Made by a program: the position numbers and the translations under genes | Notes under the pieces: generated by a model | Seen by the model: only the letters and a program-made list of their open reading frames with translations | Told to the model about the DNA's origin: nothing | Database searches by the model: none | Shown: piece after piece, positions 45,143 through 55,254 of the stretch | Layout: every line of letters begins with the position of its first letter | Numbering within the stretch: the stretch's first letter is position 1 | NCBI RefSeq assembly: GCF_004758605.1 | Contig: NZ_CP038510.1 | Location: 416,001 to 480,000 of the forward strand | Source: Deinococcus metallilatus | GTDB taxonomy: Bacteria > Deinococcota > Deinococci > Deinococcales > Deinococcaceae | Reading direction: 5' to 3' | Length of the DNA stretch: 64,000 nucleotides

Positions 45143-45916
45143 TTAAAGGTGCCCCTTTCGAAAAGGGGCTTCTTCCCCTTTCGTAGGAGAGAGAAGCGCT
45201 TTCAAAGTGTGGAAGATTTGCTCGGCCAGTTCCTCGGGTGTCAGACCAAGGGTGGGTGCCAGCTCGGCAACAAGGGCGGGAATGGCCCTGGGGTCCTGTG
45301 CTTGTCCCTCCAAACGAATGTGTGGACCGTCGGACTCTGTCAGCAACCGGTCCGCAGGAATCTGGGCGATGATGCGGCGTCCTGAAGCCGAGCGCATCAT
45401 CGCTGGATTGACAGAAAAGGCGTGACCGGCGGACAGAATAGCGTCCACAAGACGAAGCGGCCCGGTGTACCAGTGAAAGACGGCCCGCTGCACCCCATGG
45501 GCGGACAGGCGGTCAAGCACCTCTGCCTCAGCACCGCGAGAATGAATGCTCATCAGGTGGGTCCGTCTGCCAAGGGCCTCCAGGACGAACTCAAAAGAAG
45601 CGCGCTGAAGCTCCAGAAAAGCCCGGCCATGTCCTGAGCCGTCCAGACCGACCTCGCCCACGTAGGACGTCATGGGGAGGGCCCGGAGAAACGCCGCCCG
45701 TTCCGCGGGGGTATGTTCAGTCGCGAGCAGGGGGTGAAGACCGACGGCGGGCCGGACGCGGCGGTACCGCCGAAAATGTGGGTGGCCCAGATGGAAATGA
45801 CTGGGCAGGTTGGTTACCGCAAGGGTAGTGATGCCCAGCCGCTCCGTCTCTGCCAGGAGTCGCTCGGGCTGTGGGAAGAGGTCGACGTGGCAGTGGGCGT
45901 CCACCCACCGACTCAT
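45143..45916 (-). CDS. qatD: QatD-like TatD-family metal hydrolase
   Basis: This gene encodes 257 residues from ATG 45916, overlapping the qatC stop (ATGA). The TIM-barrel metal ligands are visible: DAHCHVDL (HxH), YVGEVGLDG (Glu), LMSIHSRGAEAEV (His), AVFHWYTGPL (His), LLTESDGPHI (Asp). In the Qat antiphage system this TatD-like DNase is the last gene after the QueC-like protein, exactly the order here. Nuclease activity is inferred from family. Confidence 0.85.
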   Translation of the reverse strand: MSRWVDAHCHVDLFPQPERLLAETERLGITTLAVTNLPSHFHLGHPHFRRYRRVRPAVGLHPLLATEHTPAERAAFLRALPMTSYVGEVGLDGSGHGRAFLELQRASFEFVLEALGRRTHLMSIHSRGAEAEVLDRLSAHGVQRAVFHWYTGPLRLVDAILSAGHAFSVNPAMMRSASGRRIIAQIPADRLLTESDGPHIRLEGQAQDPRAIPALVAELAPTLGLTPEELAEQIFHTLKALLSPTKGEEAPFRKGHL

Positions 45917-47241
45917 ACTCCGGCGTTTCCCCGCACCTTCGGGTTGCCTTTGTCCTCGACCCAGGTGCGGAGCTCTCCCAGCGTCGTGTGCACGAGGCGG
46001 GCGTAGTCCTGGCGCTTTCCCACCTCCAGAGGGCCATTGGTAAACAACCGGTTTTCCAGCTCGTCCCGGTCTGGTGCGCGGCGGATCAGGTACAGAAGGG
46101 CGCGCGCATCATTTGCTCCTGACGACGTGCCGTCCAGGTCCACTTCCCCGTTTGCCAGGTCGAGGCCATACGCCTGACCCTCATCCCAGCCTGCCGTATG
46201 GAGGGCCGCTCGCCGGTATAAGCAGGGCATACACTGCCCACAATGTTTGATGCTGGGCGTTCGGCGCACCCAATGCCCCCGGCGGTTCGTTTTTGCGCAG
46301 GAATTGGTCAGGGCCACCACCTTCTTCAGCAGCGCCGCGTCCGAGCAGTTCCTGACCGCCTCCCCCTTGGTCTGGTCTTCCAGAGGATTAATCAGAGGGA
46401 CGTCCAGGCCGAGGGTCTTCAGGAACTCCCGGTAAAGCTCCAGATAGTGCGGATGGGTGGTGCGGGTGCTGTTGGAACCGGTCCGGGTGGGGGTTAGGGG
46501 CATGTTCAGCGCGATGGTGCCGTTTTCCGGAATCAGCAGCGGCGTGCCGGCTCCCTGAACGTCCGACGCCCACACGCCGAGGGCTAGGAAGAGGAAAGAG
46601 CGGCTGCGCATGGTGCGCTCCCCCGCCTGACGGTCAAATCCAGCATGGACCTGCAACAGCTCTGAACGTCCCGAGAACGTGTCATTGATGTGCCCGTACA
46701 CCTCCTCCTGATCCCGCTTCGTTCCGGAGGTCTGGGTGTCGGAGTGCCCCACCAACAACAGTTGGTCCTGGGTGCTCGCCAGGTGATTGATCACACCGAT
46801 GGTGGAGTCCAACCCCCCAGAAAACAGGCTCACGACCTGCACCGGCTTGGGGGTTGGGACCTCACGGCGTGGGGCCCAGAGTTCAACCTTGCGCGGCGTG
46901 AAGGTAATGGACCAGCGGTCACCGCTGAGAAAAGACAGGCAGCGCTCCAAGGCGAAGCGCGCCGTCTCCCAGAGGGCCGGATCGGCGACCGGCATCTCGA
47001 AGGCCAGTTCCCGCGTCCAGCCATCCTCTGCCTGCTTGCGGGGTACCAGGCAATCCACGGCATACACCGTGGCGGCCAGGGCAAGCAGGTCGAGCGCCGC
47101 CTCATGGTGTTGAACCCCGTGGCGGCGGAGCGCCTGCGTGTCGAGACGGACCACCATGGGCTCAAGCCCAGGGGCATTCAGGGTGATTCGGGCGAACTCT
47201 CCCCGCTGGGGAGCCGCCTGTATGTGGAGCTCTACGTTCAT
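45913..47241 (-). CDS. qatC: QatC-like (QueC/7-cyano-7-deazaguanine synthase family) protein
   Basis: This gene encodes 442 residues, starting 2 bp after the qatB stop. An N-terminal extension of about 140 residues precedes the PP-loop ATP-pyrophosphatase motif VVSLFSGGLDSTIGVINH. A QueC-like zinc site follows near 335 (KHCGQCMPCLYRRAAL), with LLIPENGTIALNMPLTP between them. True QueC is about 220-240 residues, so the extra N-terminal domain marks the Qat type. QueC makes preQ0; in Qat the chemistry and target are unsettled. Confidence 0.88.
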   Translation of the reverse strand: MNVELHIQAAPQRGEFARITLNAPGLEPMVVRLDTQALRRHGVQHHEAALDLLALAATVYAVDCLVPRKQAEDGWTRELAFEMPVADPALWETARFALERCLSFLSGDRWSITFTPRKVELWAPRREVPTPKPVQVVSLFSGGLDSTIGVINHLASTQDQLLLVGHSDTQTSGTKRDQEEVYGHINDTFSGRSELLQVHAGFDRQAGERTMRSRSFLFLALGVWASDVQGAGTPLLIPENGTIALNMPLTPTRTGSNSTRTTHPHYLELYREFLKTLGLDVPLINPLEDQTKGEAVRNCSDAALLKKVVALTNSCAKTNRRGHWVRRTPSIKHCGQCMPCLYRRAALHTAGWDEGQAYGLDLANGEVDLDGTSSGANDARALLYLIRRAPDRDELENRLFTNGPLEVGKRQDYARLVHTTLGELRTWVEDKGNPKVRGNAGV

Positions 47242-47243
47242 CT

Positions 47244-48002
47244 TCAGGTCCTCGGTCCAGCGCGGCGTATGACGTCTGCGAAAAGCGCTTCCACCGCCCT
47301 AAGCCCCTCTTGAGAGTGCCATCCACCCGCGGGCTCAGCAGGAGGGGGCAAGTTAGACACCCTTTGCCACAACCCCTTTGAGGCCCCTATAAGCGCGGCC
47401 ATGGCCTGATCGTGTCCGGTTCGCTCCGTCAGGTACTCGTACATGAACCGTTGCAACGCGTGTTCCAGACAGGCCGCAAAGAGGTCCCTCAGGCGTTCTC
47501 CAAGGGCAGCAGGGTCGAGGGCCGTCACCAGGTGCGCTTCATACGCCTCCACAGTGTCCTGGGCCTGCCCCACCTCCAAAATGTGCAGGAGAGCAAAGCG
47601 CGCATCCACCTCAGGCAGGGTGGACCCTTCTGGGCCGAGGCCATTGAGCAGCGCCAGCAACACGTCGCGCCGGGCAGGGTGTTGCCCCAAGTCTTTCCTG
47701 AAAGGTGCGGCCGCAGCAGCGAACCCAGACTGGTGGACTCCGTAGGCAAACAGGATCAAACGGCGCGCCGTTTCTAGCGCTGCGGCGTTGAAAGGGGGAA
47801 GCCGCACTGGGAGGTCTTGCGCGCTGCCTTGCCCTACGTTCTTGCCCGCTGAGGCGCTGATGAGGGCGTCCACAAAGCGGGCCACCAGCGCTTGCGCGTC
47901 GTCAGCGGTCACTGCGCTTCTGCGGGCAACTTTCGTAACCAATCGCTTGAGGGCCGTCCACTGGGGTGTAGCGGGGGCGTTATAGGGCTGTGAAGTTCCC
48001 AT
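47244..48002 (-). CDS. qatB: QatB-like protein
   Basis: This gene encodes 252 residues and starts MGTSQPYNAPATPQWTALKR, the small Gly/Ser/Pro start typical of QatB. The rest is helical (ALLNGLGPEGSTLPEVDARF, LRDLFAACLEHALQRFMYEY, QEGLRAVEALFADVIRRAG). It lies immediately before qatC. The expected qatA (KAP-family P-loop ATPase) should precede it but is absent: 18 bp upstream is the stop of a short exported peptide gene and then the divergent regulator. Confidence 0.82.
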   Translation of the reverse strand: MGTSQPYNAPATPQWTALKRLVTKVARRSAVTADDAQALVARFVDALISASAGKNVGQGSAQDLPVRLPPFNAAALETARRLILFAYGVHQSGFAAAAAPFRKDLGQHPARRDVLLALLNGLGPEGSTLPEVDARFALLHILEVGQAQDTVEAYEAHLVTALDPAALGERLRDLFAACLEHALQRFMYEYLTERTGHDQAMAALIGASKGLWQRVSNLPPPAEPAGGWHSQEGLRAVEALFADVIRRAGPRT

Positions 48003-48020
48003 TCTTTCCGTGCCCCCGCG

Positions 48021-48170
48021 TTATTCCAGCCCGTAATCTATCGGGCCGCCGATCGTCAGGGGGACAGGTCCGGCTCCCGCGGAAGCGGTGGGGGCCGTCT
48101 CTGCCAGGGCAGAGGTCAGGCTGGCGAAAACCAGCAGGAACAGTAGCTTGAGGTGCAGTAGGCTTTTCAT
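48021..48170 (-). CDS. Short exported peptide (49 residues), divergent from TPR/BTAD regulator 2
   Basis: This small gene is translated from ATG 48170. The Sec leader MKSLLHLKLLFLLVFASLTS is cut after ALA, leaving a mature peptide of about 26 residues starting ETAPTASAGAGPVPL and ending IDYGLE. The mature part is rich in Pro, Gly, Ala and Thr. It is transcribed away from the TPR/BTAD regulator and runs into qatB 18 bp later. The leader plus short acidic-start mature part resembles the products at 16364 and 53874. A signalling or structural role is open. Confidence 0.6.
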   Translation of the reverse strand: MKSLLHLKLLFLLVFASLTSALAETAPTASAGAGPVPLTIGGPIDYGLE

Positions 48171-48307
48171 TCACAGGAATGTAGAAAGGGGTCTCTACTA
48201 CGTCAGAAACAGCGACTCAGCACATAAAAAAGGCTTTCGATGAGGGACACTACCCGCAAGTCGTCTCCGATCTCTCCGGGCACCCCACCCTGTCTCCACA
48301 CGAGCTG

Positions 48308-50062
48308 ATGTGGCTCGGCATCAGCCTGCTGCGGTTGGGGGAACTGCACCGGGCGGAGCCTCTGCTGCTGCGCGCCCATCTGGCAGGCTTACCGGAGGCT
48401 TCGGTGGAGTACGGCAACGGCTTGAGGGCCCTCGGGCGGTTGAGCGAGGCCGAGGCTCACTTTCAACGGATTCTTTCCGCTCTCTCCGGAGAGCTGGCGC
48501 TCCGTGCCCAGCGCTGGATGGGGGTGACTGCTTTTCAGCTGGGACGGGTGGAACAGGGCCTTGAGCAGGTGGAGCAGGCTTGGCACGGCTACCTGGCCGC
48601 AGGTTATGAGCGCACAGCGGCCAACGTGATGCAGACCTTGGCGCGCATGTACCAGCAACTCAACCGGGGTGAGCGGGCGACGCGGCTCTACCAGCAGGCC
48701 TTGCAACAGCTTCCGGCTGGCCCTAACGTCCTGCCCCGGCTGTCTGCACTTCAGGGCCTGCTCGACTTGCAGATTCTGCTGGGGCAGGTGCGGGAAGCCC
48801 GGGCCACCTGGGAGGAAGCCCGCACCCTGCTCACCCAAACGACCTCTACACGGGCACGGGCCATGCTGATGGGCAGTGAAGCGAACCTCGCCTGGACGAC
48901 GGGCGATTTCCCCCACTACGAAGCCCTCCTGGAGGAGCTGTGGCCCCTCAGCCTGAGCGTTGGGGACAGCCAGTTGCGGCTGTGGACGGGCTTGCGCCTG
49001 GCAGACCAGCGCAGCCGTGCGGGGCTGCACGCGGCAGCGCTCGAACTGCTGGCTGCGGCCCGTCCCGAAGGCGGAACGGGAGACCCGGCCCTGCCGCTCG
49101 CGCGAGGCGTGCTGGCGCGGCGTCGGGGAGACCTGACCGAAGCCGGGCGGCAACTGTCGGAGGCCGTTCAGGGGTATTCGGGGCGTCAGCAACCGGCGGA
49201 GACCACGCGCGCCCTGCTCCACCTTGCCTACGCCCAGTACCTGGGGGGAGACCTGATTGGCTCTTTCGCTACCCTTCGTCAGGCCTTGGATGGGTACCTG
49301 ACCCTTCCCATCAAGGCTGGGTTTCGCCGGGAGTGGGAGGAGATGCCGGCCCTGCTGACCGCCGCTGCCCTGGAACCTGCGCTGGCTCCCCTTCTCCCTG
49401 GGCTCCTGGGTGCCCGCGCTTCCGGACGGGAAGTGATCCGGATTACCACCCTGGGCCTCGCTGAGGTTCGGCGGGGACATAAGCTTTTGCCTTCTCTCAA
49501 AGCCCGCCACGTTGCTGTGCTGGTCTACCTCCTGTTACGGCCGGGGCATAGCAGGACGCAGATTGAGGCTGCGCTCTACCCTGACCTGCCTCCTTACCGC
49601 GCCCGGAATGTGGTGAACGGGGTGCTGCAAGAGCTTCGGACCAGCCTGGGTGAGGACGTCTTTTCATTGAACGGTTCCTATCACGCGCCGACCTACACCG
49701 TGAATGAGGCCCTCCCCGTCACGCTGGATTTCTTGGCCCTGCGCGCGGCGGCTGAAAAAGCGCAGCTGGAAGAGGTGCTGCTGATTTACTCCGGAGGGTT
49801 TTTGGCTGAACTGGAGGGCGGAGACTGGCTGGAGGCCCGCCGTGCAGAAGCTTTGGAGGTCTTCCGCGCGCTTATGGCTTCTTCGGTGAAACGGGCGGTG
49901 GGCGATTGGCCCAGGGTGCTCCTCCTCGCCCAGGAATGGACAGCGCGCGACCCGGAGGACCGCCGGCCTTACCTCGCCCGCCTTCAAGCCGCACAGGGCC
50001 TGCGTGATCCTATCCTCGTGGCACAAGCTGAAGCGGCCCTCCGCGAATTTGACGGCTTCTAG
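48308..50062 (+). CDS. TPR-rich transcription regulator with winged helix and BTAD (copy 2)
   Basis: 584 residues are counted from the first ATG. Coding similarity extends upstream in frame to about 48200 (QHIKKAFDEGHYPQVVSDLS matches the N-termini of the two paralogues), but no ATG, GTG or TTG lies there, so initiation may use a rare codon or a base may be wrong. TPR helices occupy about 1-370 (MWLGISLLRLGELHRAEPLL, ANVMQTLARMYQQLNRGERA). A winged helix lies at about 375-460 (TTLGLAEVRRGHKLLPSLKA, LVYLLLRPGHSRTQIEAALYP) and a BTAD at about 465-584. Divergent from an exported peptide gene with an unusually short gap. Confidence 0.8.
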   Translation: MWLGISLLRLGELHRAEPLLLRAHLAGLPEASVEYGNGLRALGRLSEAEAHFQRILSALSGELALRAQRWMGVTAFQLGRVEQGLEQVEQAWHGYLAAGYERTAANVMQTLARMYQQLNRGERATRLYQQALQQLPAGPNVLPRLSALQGLLDLQILLGQVREARATWEEARTLLTQTTSTRARAMLMGSEANLAWTTGDFPHYEALLEELWPLSLSVGDSQLRLWTGLRLADQRSRAGLHAAALELLAAARPEGGTGDPALPLARGVLARRRGDLTEAGRQLSEAVQGYSGRQQPAETTRALLHLAYAQYLGGDLIGSFATLRQALDGYLTLPIKAGFRREWEEMPALLTAAALEPALAPLLPGLLGARASGREVIRITTLGLAEVRRGHKLLPSLKARHVAVLVYLLLRPGHSRTQIEAALYPDLPPYRARNVVNGVLQELRTSLGEDVFSLNGSYHAPTYTVNEALPVTLDFLALRAAAEKAQLEEVLLIYSGGFLAELEGGDWLEARRAEALEVFRALMASSVKRAVGDWPRVLLLAQEWTARDPEDRRPYLARLQAAQGLRDPILVAQAEAALREFDGF

Positions 50063-50412
50063 ATTTGCCTCAGCCACACCGCACTGATGAGAGGGCCGCC
50101 TCGTGCTCCTAACGGGACCCACCCTTCTCCTTCGCCGGCGACAACAGGCACCTCCTGTACTTCATGCCTCTGGGACGAAGCGGGGGAGGGGCCACTGGAC
50201 AATGCGAAGTCGTCACAACGTCGGAGAAGAAACCAGGCCGATTGCGTCATTTCTCTGCTTGACGCTTCAGGCGGCCACCACCCTCTGGGTCAAACTTCAC
50301 TGCGAAATGGGGGCAGCAACCGCCTCCTTAGTCGCGCTCGCCGTCTTTCCGCACGACGGACATCACTCATTCGGCAAGGGCTGACAAGGGCAGGTCAGTC
50401 CTCTGTCTCCGC
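50063..50412. other. Gene-poor gap between regulator 2 and IS6-like element
   Basis: No convincing gene is visible in these 350 bases. Short open frames on both strands lack codon bias and recognisable motifs. It may hold the lost first part of the recombinase whose end lies at 51483-51684. Confidence 0.4.
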
Positions 50413-51214
<802 letters not shown>

Positions 51215-51482
51215 CTCGTGGAACAGTCACATCGACAAACAAGACAGCAAGAACGGGGCCAGCTCGGCTTTAAAAGACGGCGACGAACACAGGAATTCCT
51301 TGCGCTCCACGCCCGAGTTTCGAACCTTCACCGCCAGACCCGAACGACCATCCCCGCTGCCCTCAGACGAAGCAACCAAACCGAAGCACTGCTCCTCTGG
51401 AGAGAAGCGATACAGCAGGCGGCTTGAGAATCAAGCCGCCTGCTGAACAACCCCGGCCTTGCTCGGTTAAGTTGCCAGAACC
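51215..51482 (+). pseudogene. Inverted C-terminal fragment of the same IS6 transposase
   Basis: The plus-strand frame reads EQSHRQTRQQERGQLGFKRR, TQEFLALHARVSNLHRQTRT and TEALLLWREAIQQAA, identical to the end of the neighbouring transposase. It ends at the outer inverted repeat (51468-51482). The N-terminal two thirds are missing. Such head-to-head partial copies can arise by adjacent inversion or by deletion inside a composite structure. Confidence 0.82.
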
Positions 51483-51684
<202 letters not shown>

Positions 51685-51747
51685 AGGCGAAGTCGGGAAG
51701 GGACGTCCCTTCCCGACTCCTACGGCACCAGGCCGCGCCTAACGGGT

Positions 51748-52152
51748 TCAGGAGCAGGTCTGAATCTTGGGCACGACCAGAGAGGCCTTCTTCAGGACCG
51801 CGTTGTCGGCCCCCAGCATCTCGTAGGACACCGAAATGTTGTCCCCTTGCGGGAGGTCCCGGCAGGAGTTGGACGTTTCCCAGAAGTAGACTGTTCCCAG
51901 TTGCTCTCCCTTGGCCGTCCCCTCCAGCGTCGAATTTCCCACCAGAAAGTGCACCCGTTTCACCTGGCCGGACAGCTCGCTGGGAACATAGTCCGAGATG
52001 ATAGCGACGGTCTTGACTCCCTTCAGTTCACTCGTGTAGGCAGCGGTTCTGAAATCAATAGTTCCAATATAGAAGCCTGGCGCTGAGGGCAGAGAACAGG
52101 AACCGAGAAGAAAGATTGTGCCCAGCGACAGCGCAGTGGGAAGAAATTTCAT
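51748..52152 (-). CDS. Small lipoprotein, unknown function
   Basis: This gene encodes 134 residues from ATG 52152. The leader MKFLPTALSLGTIFLLGSC is a lipobox signal. The mature part is beta-rich with two further Cys (SNSCRDLPQGD and the C-terminal KIQTC). No family is recognised. It lies 31 bp downstream of the S8 protease stop on the same strand and may belong to that operon. Confidence 0.65.
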   Translation of the reverse strand: MKFLPTALSLGTIFLLGSCSLPSAPGFYIGTIDFRTAAYTSELKGVKTVAIISDYVPSELSGQVKRVHFLVGNSTLEGTAKGEQLGTVYFWETSNSCRDLPQGDNISVSYEMLGADNAVLKKASLVVPKIQTCS

Positions 52153-52183
52153 ACTACCTCCTGAAGATCGGCCTTAAAGATGG

Positions 52184-53877
52184 TCAGCAACTGGACACCG
52201 GATGGCAGGTTTCAGGCGGCTCAGGCACTTCAGGTGGAGGAGGTGGCGGTGTATAGTCGCGCGCCAGCTTCACTGCCTCATAAACATTGATAAGTCCCGC
52301 CCCGTTCACATTGCCGTCCGAAGTATTTTTCCTTGCCGTCTGACTGAAGATATTCAGAATATCCTGCTTGGTGAGGCTGGGTTTCACCTGCTTCATCAAA
52401 GCGATGGCCCCAGCGACAAATGGGGTTGCTGCCGATGTCCCCGCAAAGAGCTCGGTCGCGTCATAAGTTTGACAGAAATCAACAGTGTAACAGTTTGAGT
52501 GAAGTTTATTGCTGGGTGCGATACGAATGGGTTCAAACCAATCGTTTGCTCCAGCTGGACCCCAGATACCCACCACGGGACCGTAGTTGGAGTATGAAGC
52601 CCGAGTGTTGCTGGAAGTGGTCGCGCCTACCGCAATGACAGAGGACCAGACCGCAGGAACTGGATAGGTCTGCCAGGGCCAGCGGGCGAAGTCGAAGTAC
52701 CGCCCGTCGTTCCCCATCGCTGCGACGTTGATCACGCCGCGTGCCGCAGCCCGGTCCAGGGCTGCCCCCAGATAGGTGTTGGGGATACCCACACCACCCG
52801 GTGTATTCGCAGAAAAGGACATGGAGATCACGCTGGCTCCCCAGGCCACGGCGGTATCTACCGCGCGCCCGGCGTCATAGTAGCTCATGGCATTTCCGAT
52901 GCCCCGACCCACCCGGAACAGCATCGGCGTCGCATCCGGCGCGACGCCTGTTTCGCCATAGTGGTTGTTCTGGGCACCGAAGGCAATCGCCGCTGTGCCG
53001 TGGCCATGCCAGGTGGTGCCGTTCGGATCCGGATCACCGCCAGCGTCAGAGGTGACATCGTAGTCGTTCTGTGCAAAGTCGTACTGCATCACGCCCCGAC
53101 GGGCACCGATCCCGTTCAAGGGGTCACTGTTGATGATGTCCGGGTCGTTGGGCGTGAAGCCGATGTCGATAATCGCAATCCCGACGCCCTGTCCGGAGAT
53201 GCCCAATTCCTCCCAGGCCCGGATGACGTTCCCCGCTCCCGCCTGGAGCCACCAGTTGTTCACTGGCTGACGAAACACCGAGGGATAAATCTGATGTTCC
53301 AGGGCCAACCCGCTGGCCTGCGGTTTCAGCGCCAGGTTGAGTTCAGCTTTCACCCCGTCCGTGTGCGCGTAGTCCAGGGCCAGCGCGTAGAGGTTCGCGG
53401 TTTCCTGATCGGAATCCGAATGTCTCCCTGCATGCCCTGGGCGGCGAGTTCCTGGGCGAGTTCTTCCAGGCTGACCATTGGGGCTTTCACCCGGACCAGT
53501 CGCCATTGACGGTCAGGAACCACCCTTGTCTTGAGTGAGGCAGACGGCGGGGCAGGCAGGGCGCCGTCGTGAACGACGACGCCGTTGTACTTGGTCAGGA
53601 ACGACTGGAAAGCCGCCTCATCGGTGACGCGAACCACCAGCTCCTGTTCAAAGAATTCCATGCTGCCGGACGGGAATTGAACCTCTGTGACCTCGGGGGA
53701 GGTCGTGCCAGTGCTTTGCGGTGCCAGGCGCTCGGCCTTCAGGACGGGGACGATGCTGACGGTGACTTTCCCTTTCCCCGAGGTGGCCTGGACCCCCTGG
53801 GGGGTCTGAGGCTGACCACAAGCGGAGAGCAGGGCCGTGAGGACCGTGATGACGGTGAGGGGGGTTCTTCTCCTCAT
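52184..53877 (-). pseudogene. S8 subtilisin-like lipoprotein protease (copy 3), single frameshift
   Basis: ATG 53877 overlaps the stop of the upstream peptide gene (ATGA). The leader MRRRTPLTVITVLTALLSAC is a lipobox signal. A propeptide-like region (ELVVRVTDEAAFQSFLTKYN, VPDRQWRLVRVKAPMVSLEE) precedes the catalytic domain with IAIIDIGFTPNDPDI (Asp), TTWHGHGTAAIAFGA (His) and ELFAGTSAATPFVAGA (Ser), then a Pro-rich end. The frame is lost near 53425: one more base (for example a third G in CGGAT) joins GDIR to DSDQETANLYALALDYA. Diverged from the other two subtilases. It could work if the shift is a base-call error. Confidence 0.83.
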
Positions 53878-54056
53878 GAGGATGTCCTTTCGAGGGGGAG
53901 CTGCGAGGGAACCTGTTCCGTGGGAGCCGCCGGGGGCGGCGGCTTGGGCAGCGGTGCGCGGATCGGCGTGATGAGGGGTGGACCGGAGCCGTCGTTGGGG
54001 TCGGCGTGGGCGATTCCGGCGCACAGCAGGACGAGGGCGCAAAGCAGTCGTTTCAA
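53874..54056 (-). CDS. Short exported proline-rich peptide, coupled to S8 protease 3
   Basis: This gene encodes 60 residues from TTG 54056, chosen because AGGAGG lies 6 bp upstream. The leader MKRLLCALVLLCAGIAHA is cut before DPNDGSG, leaving about 42 residues with PLPKPPPPAAPTEQ. Its stop overlaps the protease ATG, so both are translated from one message. It resembles the products at 16364 and 48021 in size, leader and acidic mature N-terminus. It could be a protease substrate, a chaperone-like propeptide or a signal; the sequence does not decide. Confidence 0.6.
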   Translation of the reverse strand: MKRLLCALVLLCAGIAHADPNDGSGPPLITPIRAPLPKPPPPAAPTEQVPSQLPLERTSS

Positions 54057-54117
54057 GAAAGCCTCCTGAATGGAGGCTAAGAAACGTGCGGTTTGCACCC
54101 GTGTTGCAGTTGGAGGC

Positions 54118-54145
54118 CCTCACTGCAAACCGGTTTGCAGTGAGG
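54118..54145. promoter_or_regulatory. Perfect 28-bp palindrome upstream of the peptide/protease operon
   Basis: CCTCACTGCAAACC is followed at once by its reverse complement GGTTTGCAGTGAGG. The centre lies about 75 bp upstream of the peptide start. Related half-sites occur nearby (GGTTTGCACC at 54090, TTGCAG at 54104). Perfect symmetry and position suggest an operator for a dimeric regulator. Between here and 54471 (326 bp) no gene is seen; the last 170 bases are AT-rich and likely hold the promoter for 54472. Confidence 0.55.
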
Positions 54146-54471
54146 CTGCGCTTGCCGAGACGGGCCACCGCTCCAAGGAGGGCAGCGTAGAAGTTGTCCC
54201 GTCCTGCACGGCGTTCAGCTCTGGGGATTTCCTGCAATACGGCTGTAAACCGCACGTTCAATAAGCTATGGCCAGCAAGGAGGTGACCGTTTGATAAACA
54301 AGGTTGTAGAATGAGACGCCTTTAGATAATTGTATTAGTTAAATTACGAAACTTGCGTAAGAAGGATGTCTTCTATGTAGCATTACTGGCTTTAGTACAC
54401 TGGCAAGAGCAAACAACAAGAGTAAAACGCAGTTCGACAGAACTTACCTCATTAGCTATATAGGGAGTAGT

Positions 54472-55254
54472 ATGAGTAAAAACAAGATCGCCCTCCTAAA
54501 TTGTATACTGATGAGTAGTCTTTTGTTGGGATCATGTGGTCAATCGAATAGCCAGCTAACAGATGAGCAAAAAGAGTATGCTTCTCTGTATAATGAAAAT
54601 AGTGTCAGGGTAACTAATCCTCTTAAAGAAATTCCTGAAGACAGGGCCGTGGGGATGGTGTTCACACGCTTGGTGTCAGCAGATGAGATAAAGGCAGCCG
54701 TCGACAGTCAGAAACACCGTCTCATAGGCTTTGGTTACTACTCACATACCTTTGGCGGTTATTATAGCCCAGCAGGCCCAATACCATTCGAAGCTGGATA
54801 TGCTGAATTTCGGAATCGGCTGTCATCCATTGCAGATGACGTCAATAACGGCTCAAAACAGTTCTTCCAAAGCGCTTAGAATCAGCTCACCCGCGCCAAC
54901 TTGGAGCAAAGCCCTGATCTTCGGGCATCCATTGCAAGTCGTCTAGAGAATATTGACCTAAGCAAGCAATTCGTTATGGATCTTGAAGAAGACGGGAAAC
55001 TAATCTATGGATTGGTTCTCAGTGCAGATCGCGGAGTAATCGAACAAGTCGCGGCAAGGCTGCCGGTAGATGTATATTTGGGTATCAAACCGAGATCTCG
55101 CTGGTCACTGGCACGCCCCAACTTTGTGCAGGCACTTCGCGAGCAATCAGGCCAGGCGCTGGAGGTCCAGTCCGCTAGTACAAGCACCGATAAACTCATC
55201 AGTGAATTAGAAAGCACTTTTAAGAAGTGGAACTTGGACTGGAGGATCAGATGA
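54472..55254 (+). pseudogene. Exported lipoprotein with an in-frame amber codon
   Basis: ATG 54472 opens MSKNKIALLNCILMSSLLLG SC, a lipobox leader. The frame runs to QFFQSA, meets TAG at 54877-54879, and continues in the same frame with NQLTRANLEQSPDLRASIAS and ENIDLSKQFVMDLEEDGKLI to 55254, where the stop overlaps the next gene. The continuation has clear coding character, so a single substitution split one gene of about 260 residues. AT-rich. Function unknown. Confidence 0.65.
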
